A model generated the notes under the pieces. It was not told where the DNA came from, made no database searches, and saw nothing but the letters and a program-made list of their open reading frames with translations. A program made the position numbers and the translations under genes. Below are positions 50,213-59,776 of a stretch of DNA of 64,000 nucleotides, piece after piece. The stretch covers positions 1 to 64,000 of the forward strand of contig JAHBBC010000007.1 of the NCBI GenBank assembly GCA_019915015.1, read 5' to 3'. The stretch is from Auriscalpium vulgare. Taxonomy: Eukaryota; Basidiomycota; Agaricomycetes; Russulales; Auriscalpiaceae. Each line of letters begins with the position of its first letter. Position 1 is the first letter of the stretch.

Positions 50213-53200
50213 TTACTCATTGCCAGCTTCCCCGTCTAGGCCTAAATCTAGTGGAGGCAACTCATCGGGCTCATCTGCTTCAACAGGCATGCCTGAAGCC
50301 ATTGCGAGGATCTTCTTGTTGAACGTGGCTAGAGAGGACTGTCGCAGCTTGGTCTCACCAATGCTGATGACATCCTTGCGCTGCTTGACTTCTCCGTGCA
50401 CTTGCCTGTCGGGCTTGAAGTCAAGTAACTCCAGCTCCCGAGCTTTCGCAGCAACGCGCCGCACGAGCTTGGATGTATCGGGAACCGTGTGCGAGGAGCC
50501 ATAGTATGTCGTGCCGAGCGCTTCGCAAACTTGTTTCTTGATGTCGTCGAGCTGTACAATGCATGCGGAGATGTCACCGAGGCGATCCCACGTAGAGTAG
50601 ATGCCCTTGGCTACAAAGAGCGCCTGAAATAAATTGAGATATAGCCCGAGCAACAGCAACGTAATAATGCACCTTGAGAGCACGTATTGCGTGCTCCGCA
50701 TTCATGTCGACACCCATACCGTGGCCTTCGAGGCCGGAGATGTTGACGATTATGTTGTCTCGAACGATGTCGCTTTGTTTGTGTCAGACCCGATAAATGT
50801 GCAAGAGAGCATAGAGACTCACGCAAACTCTGGGGTCCAGACATACTTCAGGTTGTGAAGGAGGTGCAGCATCTCTGAGCAGTAGTTGTTTCCCCCTGCC
50901 CCGCGGAATAGCATCGCAAGGTGGGGGATGAGTAGCTCAATGCGACCGAAATCGCAGTGTGCGACAGCATGAACAACCGACACAACATAGAGCAGGTCGC
51001 GCATGAGAAGACGGATGTTGCAATGTGTTGGGTCTTTCGGCGGCGGAGGTTCTTCATTGCTCGTGCTGCTGTCGTCCGTCTCGTCACCAGAGTCGTCGGA
51101 AGACGACTCAGGTTCCGAGGGTACATCCTCTGGCCTTGCGCTAGCGTAGTCGTTGAGAACCTGGGTGGCCAACTCGAGGAGCTTGTCGATGCTCGGCTTG
51201 GTATTTGCAAATTCGTCGAGGTTTTCGCAGCCCGATACGCGCCTCCAAGCTTCGAGGAGCAGGCCCTCCAATATCTGTGTGAGTGCCGAAAGGAGAGTAT
51301 GATAGTCCGGGTGCTCGCCAGCTAGGCGTGTCTTCTGCATGACAGAAAAAAGGTGCGTCAAGCTACCGAGCTCGAGGACAGCGCCACGGTGGACATGGAG
51401 CAGCAACCACACCAAGTTGAGGCATAGGTGGAACAGCCCGACCACAACTTGGAACACCTCGCGGCGTGTCCATGCGTTGAGATCGGACTGTCGGAGGTGC
51501 TGACCGCTACGTATGCGCTGATTGGTGAGGACGTCGTTGGCCGTGACAATAGCATTGGGTGATAGCTCATCTTCCGTCATCTCGGCTTGTACAAGATAGG
51601 CGTCGTCGTGAACTGCAAGATTGCCCTGCACGGTCGCCTCCTCAATGGTCGTAGCGCGAAGAGGGTAGAAGACCGTCTTGGAGCCGCGCGGAAGCGGACG
51701 AATGGGAGTGTACTGCAAGCGGGGCTCCTGGGTGTATGTCTTGTCGAAGCCCGAGCAGTGCTTGAGAAGCGCCTGCACAATGGTGGCTGTGAGCTCGCGC
51801 TGAATTGCTTGGAGCTGGTGTCGCTTGGGCTGCAAGTCGCGGTTGAAGTTGAGGCCCGTACTGCGTTTGAAACGCTCGACAATGGGGGCGAGTCGGGTGT
51901 GCTTTGGGTCCGCAAAGCCGGTCCCGTGGCGCAGCGGGTAAAGCATGCCGTATGTCCCCGCCTGTGTCTTCTTGGGAGTCGTTGATCCACGCTGTTCAAT
52001 AAATATTGAGTAGCTGATGTTGACATTGTCGTAGCCGAACATGTGCGGCATCCGTGCGATAGGGTATGCGAGGTGCACACATGCCGTCGCCAGGTTATGA
52101 AGGAGCACGAGGATGGAGTCGTAGGAGATGGTGAGCCCACAGCAGTAGAGGGCATCGATCGTCTTGCGCTGTGAGCCTGTTGCCCACAGAAAGAGTCCGA
52201 ACGGGCCCGCAAATTTTGTGCAGTGATTAGAGCGCTGGTGTGCGAGCGTCATAACCGCGACAGCACATAACTGTGATGTGTTGCGACCGTCAGCATTTGA
52301 TTTGGTGAAGACAACGGGTAGTTACAATGCTGGGTTCTTTCTTCTTGTTTCGCGCCTTTGCTCGGTCCGTCTGCGCAGCACGAGTGAGGATCCGCGAGAG
52401 CGTCGGGGCACACTTGACAGTAGGATCCATGATCGACTGCTTCGACCAATGCTTGAGGAATTCCGGTGTAATGCTCGTCAGAGCGGGGAGTGTGAGGGAC
52501 TGCTGGACAGCGTCCATCTCATCGTCGATTATTTCCTCCACGAGATCAACCGCGTGCGGGCGCATCCACGAGCAAAGCTTCATCTGGCCGCGCGGATCAT
52601 CATAGACGGTGTCGAGGAGCTTGTCGAGAAGCTGGGAATTTTCTTGATACCACCGGCGTCGGTAAGTATCGTCTGGGTGGGTCTGGGAGTCGGCGAGGCG
52701 CGTGACTATGCCGATTGGTGACAGACGTGCGTCGGCCAGTATATGAAGTACCGCGTCAACTAGAAGCGACTGTGAAAGGCCTCGGAATGGCGCGCAGAGG
52801 CTCTCGAGAGTCGGTTTTGGAGGTGGGTTGGTGGCGGGAAATGTATTGGTATTGGAAGACAATATGTTGAGTGGCGACATGAGAGAGGGGAGAGGGTCGG
52901 TCCAGTCCGCGCTCACAGCAGGTCCGGGCGACGAACACGAAGGGCCTACTTGAAAAAGCGCCGGAACTCCTGCTGAGCCAAGCACAGGCAGCTGGGCAAG
53001 CGAGCGTGCCTTCTTGATGCGTGGCTGAGTGCTGGGTGTGATTGGAACACAAAACTTGAATGCTTCACGCGAGCCCGTGGCCTCGGAGAGTGAGGATGTG
53101 CTGGAGTCTAACAGCGGCGTCTCGGGAAGACTAGGTATCGAAAAAGCGGGACTAGAATAACTGGTAGAAGTAGGGGAAACGCCGGACCAAAACTCTGAGT

Positions 53201-53468
53201 ATGACGAAGCCCTGGAAATGCTGGGAGAGGGAAGGGGAAGGGGAGTAGAGGTGGGATTTGAGTCGAAAATGAGCACAGTGCCTTGGCCAGTCTGAATGCT
53301 CTTCGAACGCTTCCGCGGTCTAGGAGCACCCGGGGGCGACCCATCCTGTACTCTCTTGATATCTTCAGGGAGCTGTCGCGGTTGCATAGCGAGGATTGTT
53401 GAGGGAGCGGAGGAGAGTGCGTGTATGCGCGTCGCGTCGCGCCTAACATCCGGGCGCTCCGGCATCAT
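50213..53468 (-). CDS. DUF6589-domain protein of the element
   Basis: About 1,025 residues in four exons: exon 1 to about 52,322, then a clean intron joining KKEPSI to LCAVAV; exon 2 through the large domain; a short exon 3; exon 4 to the stop at 50,213. The N-terminal third is Ser/Pro-rich with a basic patch (RPRKRSKS) that could be a nuclear signal. The DUF6589 region starts around CGLTISYDSILVLLHNLA and includes DNVNISYSIFIEQRG, a phrase I associate with this fungal family. An acidic Ser/Asp segment (SSSDDSGDETDDSSTS) precedes the C-terminal helical part. No function is established; its place inside inverted repeats suggests the transposase role, possibly an RNase H-like nuclease. The reading frame is intact. 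The start MMPER lies in the right inverted repeat. Confidence 0.82.
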
Positions 53469-53582
53469 GTGACTTATGCCTATTAAGGGAATCCGTGTCT
53501 CCTAGTAATTCAAACCCAGTTCTACCGGTCTGTCTGACGACAATCCTCCGCCTCTCCAAGTCAGACAGATCGAACCGGTCTA
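53454..53582 (-). repeat. Terminal inverted repeat, right
   Basis: Partner of the left repeat. Carries its own subterminal hairpin (arms 53,525-53,538 and 53,560-53,578) and the first codons of the DUF6589 gene. Confidence 0.85.
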
Positions 53583-53591
53583 GTCGAGACC
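53583..53591 (+). repeat. Target-site duplication, right copy
   Basis: GTCGAGACC, identical to 47,814-47,822 and directly next to the element end. Confidence 0.8.
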
Positions 53592-54100
53592 GAGGACGCG
53601 CAGGAGCGGGCGGGTGCCTGATGCGTGCGCGAGATGCTTGATGGCGGGCGCGAGGTTGCGGGAGGTACGTACACGAAATGTTCTGTCCTTTATGAGCTTG
53701 TGAAACTTTGCACCTTGGAGGTTCTCCGGGGACGTTGTGATGACTTGTGATGACCGCAGGACAACTCTTAGCCGTTGAAAATGCAGGCAGAGCTGTGTAG
53801 CTGGAATTGTCGAGAGTCTTGAAGTGCTCCAGGCCCTCCGGTGATGTCCAGTCATAGCTAGCCATGTGCGGGGGCCACAAATCCATACATAGAGTGAATA
53901 AGGGCACAGCGCGGGGATAGGGTATGTTGTATGCGAAAGGACGCGTCGACGTCGACTCGACGCGTCAATACTCAGGGCGTATGCCGAGCTGCCGTCGGAC
54001 AACTAAGAGCCCGGTAGTGACACTGATAGCTTGCTGATAGCAGACGTCAGAGAGATGCTGCCAAGGTTGAATCTGTCTACTCTGCCTCAGGGAGACTACC
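53583..54100. other. Right flank of the element; leftward open frame ends in the repeat
   Basis: A minus-strand open frame (54,002 to 53,580) stops at a TAG formed exactly by the first three bases of the transposon end, so its stop was created by the insertion. The last 45 residues (KLIKDRTFRVRTSRNLAPAIKHL onward in style) look protein-like but match nothing I know. It may be a host gene cut by the element or just 3' flank of the F-box gene. Confidence 0.3.
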
Positions 54101-55036
54101 TTAATCCCACTCCGCATCAGCCCAGCCGCCCTTATCTCGTACGTCCCCACTCGACGCACCCCACTTGCCCTTCGTCTTGGCCTTTCGCCCACCAAGCCCC
54201 TTGTACATCTCGCGCATCTCGAGCTTCCCCGGTTTCTCTGCGGCGTCATCTTCGAGCCGCCAGCGCTCCTCGCGCACCTCGCGCGGCGTCTGATAGCCCG
54301 AGCCGGTTCCCGAGGGCGAACTGTATCCCGAGCCGCGCGACGTTGGATGCACGGGCCCGAGCGGTGGCGACCGGTTTTGTATAAATTGTGCATAGAGAGT
54401 AGACTGGAAGGGTGTCAGTCGTGACGACAATGGACTCATGCGGACGCTGAACACGCACCCAGTTCTGTTTGGACTCCCTCTTCGTCCACTTTCCCGGAGG
54501 TAAGCTGTCGTCATGGAAGCTCTCCTTTCTATAATGCTGGAACCACACTGTGGCATGCTTATAAACGGCCGCTGCGTGGTCCCTGAAAAGTACGAACACG
54601 CACCGTAGTTTAAAGTCTGACTCTTCCGCCATTTGCGCGAGACCCGTGCCGCCCGCGCGAGATCGCTGATGCTGACACATCCAAAGATGCGCTGAGATAT
54701 TTCTGTAGGAAACGCCTTAAGCGGATCCGTCGCAGCCTTCGTAGATGTGAGGTGGAGGGGCCCGGGCAAACGTCGGCTCGCGGCGCCGCGCGTAGGCGAG
54801 GCGGGGCGCGATGCTGGGCGTGAGCGAGCAGGAGTGCCAGGAAGCGATACCTACGCCGATGTCAGTGTCCCAGAGCGTCAGCAGAGCGATGGCAGCGATG
54901 CAAACGGTGTACGCACGACGTTGACGAGCTCGTCGTCTGAGTCATCCTTATCAGGGGCGGGTGCGCCGTTCGGGGCGCGCCTGTCGAGGTCTGCGGCGGA
55001 GTTGCGGAGGACGCCCTGTAGGAGAGTGGACGCCAT
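54101..55036 (-). CDS. F-box protein, conserved Agaricomycete type
   Basis: Probable SCF substrate receptor of about 230 residues in four exons. Exon 1 starts MASTLLQGVLRN at 55,036 and is acidic (DKDDSDDELVNV). The F-box is FPTEISQRIFGCVSISDLARAARVSRKWR, followed across an intron by NYVWFQHYRKESFHDDSLPPGKWTKRESKQNW, here quoted only as a landmark of the family: the stretch SLPPGKWTKRESKQNW. The C-terminus has GYQTPREVREERWRLEDDAA, EMREMYKGLGGRKAKTKGKW and ends GGWADAEWD. Frame and splice sites are intact. The LRR or WD region that many F-box proteins use for substrates is absent, so the binding partner is unknown. Confidence 0.75.
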
Positions 55037-55186
55037 GATGGTGGTTGTGGGAGAAGGAGTGCGTTGGAGGCATTGGTGGTTGATGAGACAGCGGTGGAAC
55101 GGCTGGTGTTCCGCGCGTGACGTCATCAATATCCCCCCTGTGTTGAAAGTACTAGTCGAATGATATATCCGTGCTCCTCGTAGATC

Positions 55187-56906
55187 CTAAAACTCGAAAA
55201 ACCTCTCCCCCAGCCGGTCCAGCGTCGCCCTCTTCCACCGTGCCTCCGAGACACGATACACCGCAGGGAACCACTCACTAACCTCCATCTCGTCCTCCAC
55301 GCCGAGGATCATATACGCAAGCGCACTCCCGCACATCCACGCATGCGCCATGCCCTCGCCAGAATACCCCGCCGCCATCCATTCACCCCCAGCGCCCGCC
55401 CCATTCGCGCGCCCTGAGATCTTGGAAGGGACGCGGCCCACCCACGGGAGGTCGTCCGCCGAGATCCCCAGCACACCCGTCCAGACTGCCATCACCCTCC
55501 CCTCGTCCCACCCGAGGTCCCCACCCTCGTCCCCGTCCTGCACGTCCTCCGCGCCCCAGTTCGCGCGTCCAAAGTACTCCGGCAGCGCGCCGCCGATGTG
55601 GCTCGCGATGCCCATGTTCACGCCCGCGTCGTCCGCGCACCCGACCTCCGGCAGGATCATGTGCCCCGCCTGCGCCGCACCGCCGCCGAACAGGAGCGCG
55701 CCGCGCGCGCCCGGCAGCTGCGTGAGGTAGTCGTACCCGAGTGGGCCCGCGTAGAGGACGTGCGAGCGCGCGCCGGAGAGCATCGCCGCCGCGAGAGCGT
55801 GCCCGGGGCGCTGTGCGCTCATGTGCCCGCGCACGGGAAGTATCTTTGTGCGCATGCCGGGCAAAAGGTGTGGGGACCAGCCGTTGGTCGCGTGGATAAC
55901 GTGGGTCGCGGTGAGGGTCCCGGCGGGCGTGTGGAGGGTGTAGTGTGGGGAGGAGGCGGAGGGCACGTCGATGGCGGTGCAGGGTGTCTGTGTGCGGAGG
56001 CGGAAGCTGGAGGTGCATGAGGTAGGCAGCGGGGAGTAGGTACGGCAGCTTACGAGTCTGCGGATCGCTTGAGCAGATTTGAGAGAATAGAGGTTACCAG
56101 ACGGTATCCATGCACTGCTCCCGCAGGCGCAGAAATCACGCCAGCGATCTGTGGCGATAGACGAAACCGCTAGAAAGAAAGGATCGTGGGCATGAGATCT
56201 TCTGAGATACTGTATCTTGACGCACCTTCGCGGCATCCTCGCCATCGACAGCGTAAACCTCTCGCGCCTCCTCTGGCATGTCCGTCCTCCACACTTCCAG
56301 AGCCGCCTTCCCCTCCTCATACCTCTCGGGCTCGAAATGCACGTCGAAGCTCTCCACCGCGCGGATCTGCGAAAATGCCGTGGCGCCCTCCTCCTCCGCG
56401 ACGCGCTGCAGCTCCCCCAAGTGCGCAAGGCGGAAGCGTAAAATCATGCGCGCCGCGTCGATGCCGTGCTCCTCCTTCAGCTCCGCGTAGTCATGGAACA
56501 GCGGTGGGTTGACATGTCCACCGTTCCTGCGTGCGCCCCGTCAGCCTTGTCCCAGTCGCGCATACGCAGAAGAAAGCACGTACCGCCCTGTTGCCCCGGA
56601 GCACGTCTCGCGCGCCTCGAGCATGACCACCGACAGCGGCCCGTCGGCGCGCGGGTGGGCGAGCAGCGCGCGCGCGCACGCAGTGCCCGTGATGCCAGAC
56701 CCGATGATCACCACGTCCGCATGGGGCGGGAGTGCGTCCTGGCGGGTCGCGATGGGCGAGGCGGGGACCGTCCAAAACGACTTGGTCGGATCATCGACAG
56801 GCAGCCCGGGCGTCCGCTGGAGGCGCGCCTCGACGGCGCGGAAGTTGGCGTCCGCTTCTGCGAGGATGCGGTATGCGAGCTTGAGGCGCGACGCGATGGC
56901 GCCCAT
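55187..56906 (-). CDS. FAD-dependent oxidoreductase (DAO family)
   Basis: Amine or amino-acid oxidase-like flavoenzyme. ATG at 56,906 (MGAIASRLKLAYRIL). The dinucleotide-binding motif DVVIIGSGITGTACA lies at about residue 65, followed by LEARETCSGATGRNGGH, where an intron splits the Arg codon. This SGATGRNGGH motif is typical of the DAO/GlpD-like fold. Later landmarks are ATHVIHATNGWSPHLLPGM, LPVRGHMSAQRP, the DLPWVGRVPSK strand and GYSGEGMAHAWMCGSALA near the C-terminus, which closes the FAD pocket. About 520 residues in three exons, unbroken. No signal peptide. The substrate is unknown. Confidence 0.85.
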
Positions 56907-57785
56907 CTGTACGACTCGCGGGCTGGCTGGCAGGTGCGACGAGCTTGCTGCGAGATGAGGGTTGTTGATAGCACTGGCGCTGGCGATGAAGATAATTCAC
57001 AGGCGGTAAATGAGTGGGAACTTGGTGACAGCGAGACGGGCCCGAGGACACTGGTGTCCTCAGTACCGCCTCCACAGCACAGCCCAGTCGAAGACTACTT
57101 ATTCCGCCGTACCTCGCGGCTGCTCCTGATACCTTGGGCTGCTGTCCGACACGATATGACACGCCTGCTGGACAGACCATGAGTGCGAGAAGGAGAGTTC
57201 GGCCCGTTAGCTGGCTGGCAACAGGCGCCTGTTACGCGCACGTCCACTTGACAGTTGTATACATGGACATCTAGATCAGGCCTCAGAAAACTGTGAATCC
57301 ATTCGAAATTGCTGTAGAGTGGGACAGATTGAATACAGGACGGCGACCTTCTACGAACAGCCTGACAAGACCACCTAGCCTCGACGGGCGGGCAGAAACA
57401 AAACGGTCGGTCTCGGATCTGAACTGGAAGAGCCCGGACCGCAGCACATATATCGGCTCGTAGGGGAGGAAACCCGTGACAGTATTGCTATGGCGAGAGA
57501 AAGCGTCCTTGCAAGATGCCTGCATGCCGTCGCCGCATCTCCTTAATAGATGCACGGTCGGCACCCAGACGACAAAAGCAACGGCAAGTGCAGTGGATCT
57601 CACTGCTTGGGCAGTCTCCCTGGAAATTTCGAGGTGAATTCATAATGACTTGACAGCAATTGAAAATCTCACTTTACCTGCAGCCATCGAGCACATTACT
57701 GCTCCTCCGGGTAGAAGGACTGGTCTGATCATGCGACGCAGCTCTCCGTGCACTGACACGAGTCTCCTGATCCTCGTCCCACAAC
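56907..57785. other. Intergenic, no supported gene
   Basis: 5' flank of the oxidoreductase gene and 3' flank of NAA38. Reading frames are short and without domains. Confidence 0.4.
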
Positions 57786-58124
57786 CTACATATACAGCCC
57801 GTCGCCATCGCCATCATCGCCTTGCCCGTTCTCCTCCCTCTCGCCATCGCTCACTCCGTCCGCCTGCATCTCTATGCTCTTCACCAGGCGCCAAGGGACC
57901 ATGAGCTGGCCGACATATCGCCCACCCGGGTTCTCGCCAGGGCCGAGACGGAACTCGTCCGCGTTAACGAGGAGGATGTTGAGGGCCTTGTCGGTGCCAA
58001 CGAAAGTGCCCAGAAACACGCGACCGTCCGCGACCGCGATGCGGAGTGTCGATCGCAGGATTGACTTGAGGAGCTCGATAGACGGCGTGCGCAGGGGTGT
58101 GGAGGGCGAAGGCGGCGCAGACAT
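57786..58124 (-). CDS. NAA38: Sm-like NatC auxiliary subunit Naa38 (LSMD1)
   Basis: 112-residue Sm-fold protein. Sm1 is LRIAVADGRVFLGTFVGTDKALNILL shown here by its parts: DGRVFLGTFVGTD then NILLVNADEFR. Sm2 ends GRYVGQLMVPWRLVKSIE. The MVPWRLVK phrase with preceding Gly-Gly-Arg-Tyr is characteristic of LSMD1/Naa38 rather than spliceosomal Sm proteins, which have IRG in this place. The C-terminal tail is acidic. Single exon; ATG at 58,124 gives the usual family length. Role by homology: part of the NatC N-terminal acetyltransferase complex. Confidence 0.78.
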   Translation of the reverse strand: MSAPPSPSTPLRTPSIELLKSILRSTLRIAVADGRVFLGTFVGTDKALNILLVNADEFRLGPGENPGGRYVGQLMVPWRLVKSIEMQADGVSDGEREENGQGDDGDGDGLYM

Positions 58125-58371
58125 CGAGTGCGGTCTGCGGAAGAGATCGCGGTGTGATGTGACCGCGTGACCGCACGGCGTCGCGACCTGGCCGCCGCCG
58201 TCGGCGCGTCCGACGTCGACAACAACCTCTGACCCTTCCCCCCCCACCGTGGATGAACCCGTTTGAGAGCACTGCCGCCGTCATCACCGCACACCACCTC
58301 CAACACGCACAGCTAACGATCTTCCAGGACCGCATATATCCATGGGCTCAACTTCTGCTCGGGTGGCTTTA

Positions 58372-58725
58372 GGAGTCTTTGTTATCATCATGGACGCAGA
58401 CTTCTCTCATCATGTACGCAAGCTCCTGTCCTCAACAGATAATTTCAGCTCACATATTCACTGCTGAAGCCTAAATTCATTGCCCAGTTCATTCGGTACG
58501 TGCCCTGAACTGAGCCCGTCCCAACGAGCACCCATCCGTGTGCTCCTGGCAGTCTTTAACAGGCGCACAACATTGTGACGGCACGCGGTACCGCGAGACG
58601 TCGCAACCCGCTATGACCGGCACCGCACCAGGAGGCGTGTACGGCTGGGACCTGAAGCTGAAGCGCGAAATCACGCTGGAGCTCGCCATCCACGAGCATA
58701 CAGATTCAAGAGCACAGGTCAGATG
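58372..58725 (+). pseudogene. DPM1 (dolichol-phosphate mannosyltransferase) exon relic
   Basis: Three neighbouring pieces, still bounded by splice signals, spell the middle of Dpm1: VIIMDADFSHH before GTACGC, then KPKFIAQFIR before GTACGT, then AHNIVT and, one base out of frame, TRYRETSQ and GGVYGWDLKLKRE. In the family these are the catalytic D-A-D-x-S-H-H block and the GVYGWDLKRK block. The N-terminal nucleotide-sugar part and the C-terminal half are absent, and one base is missing in the DIVTGTRY region. It overlaps the promoter side of no gene and ends just before an opposing gene. A decayed partial copy. Confidence 0.7.
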
Positions 58726-58823
58726 AGAATTGCTACATTGTCCATACACAGTATCTCTAAACATCCGTCCCTGTCAAGGTCTCTGTCGCGCTGCCATACT
58801 GGATTTGCAGCTCGAGCACCGAC

Positions 58824-59361
58824 TCAAGCACTGTGCTGAGACTGCTGGACTTTGACTCCCTGCTTTAGCTGCTGCGCGGCAACCCCCGCCGCATGACACT
58901 CGGCGATGAGGGCTTGCCAATCGCCGCAGTTTATGACTCCGGCGTCACGAAGCGCATTGACCGCCATCCAGATCCAGACCCTGCAAGAGAAGGCTTGCCT
59001 CCTGCCTCCATAGGCTTTTGGCGTGGCCATAGCGAGCTCCTTCAGGATGCCGTCAATGTCGTCCACACTTCGATTGCCGAGTGAGCCTGCGCAGCAGCAG
59101 AGCACATGTAAGTATACAATTTTCTCTACACTGCTCTCAGAGCAACTCACCGATCTGAACGAAACAGACCGAACTCGCGGATTCAACGAGCTCCTCGTGC
59201 TCGACAAATTCGTACGCCCAGGCTCCGCCGGCAGTGTTCCTCGCGTGAAACTTGAACGTCTTCTCGCCGCTCTGGACGGCGATCAGCCAGTGGAAGTCGC
59301 CGGGATTCCTGCGGGAGAACAGGCCGATGCTGATGGATTTATTGGTGAGCTCGGTGGTCAT
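58824..59361 (-). CDS. Small conserved-looking protein, about 160 residues, unknown
   Basis: Two exons joined inside QIGSLGNRSV (GTGAGT...GCGCAG). Exon 1 starts at ATG 59,361 and holds RNPGDFHWLIAVQSG and FKFHARNTAGGAWAYEF, a pattern seen in small fungal proteins with a His-Trp motif and a Gly-Gly-x-Trp turn; exon 2 has CRVWIWMAVNALRDAGVI, the Cys/Trp-rich helix of the same group. I recall this group only as uncharacterised Agaricomycete proteins and cannot name a function. The frame is intact. Confidence 0.6.
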
Positions 59362-59467
59362 CTTTGGAAGCCGCCTGTCGGCGACAACACTCGGAGCGCG
59401 GGAAGATCACACGCGACGCGACAGGAATCGAGTGTGGTTGAGTGTTCGTGCTAGCACGGTACCAGAT

Positions 59468-59556
59468 GAGGGGGAAAGACAAGAGAGGGACTATCGTGAG
59501 CACACACCTCACACCGTACGAGCGAGGGGGAAAGACAAGGGAGGTACTATCGAGGA
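59468..59556. repeat. 58-base imperfect tandem repeat
   Basis: GGGGGAAAGACAAG followed by (A/G)GAGG, (G/T)ACTATCG occurs at about 59,468 and again at about 59,526. It lies in the 5' flank of the preceding leftward gene. Confidence 0.6.
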
Positions 59557-59776
59557 CGGTGCTGGTGTGCACGTATCCCTGGTCTCGATTAGAGGCCAAG
59601 GCTTGTCCTGAGCGCAAAACCGTGCATAAATTACCACATTAGGGTTAGTTCCTCATTCCGTGCTTCCGCGCCTCCTAAGTCACGTTTCGGCTCTCCCCCC
59701 TTCTCCTCCGTCCCCTGCATCCTCTTCTCTTCTCCCTCGTCTTTGCCTTCCCCACATTCCTGCCCTTCTCTTGCCT

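Larger units (their letters stand above)
47823..53582. mobile_element. Two-gene DNA transposon: RecQ-like helicase plus DUF6589 protein
   Basis: The 5,760-base element begins TAGAC and ends GTCTA. It has imperfect inverted repeats of about 139 bases (left) and 129 bases (right) and is flanked by the perfect 9-base direct repeat GTCGAGACC. It encodes two convergent proteins whose stop codons are only 27 bases apart (50,185 and 50,213) and whose start codons lie inside the repeats. Both genes are multi-exon and largely open, so the element may be recent or still mobile. Long inverted repeats with a 9-base duplication are hallmarks of Mutator-like elements, but the protein content is not that of a known Mutator transposon. 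Which protein is the transposase is not shown by the sequence; DUF6589 is the candidate. Confidence 0.85.

Noticed and set aside
55598..56020. Plus-strand frame of 140 codons
   Set aside because: Mirror of the FAD oxidoreductase exon; GC-rich third positions keep the opposite strand open.
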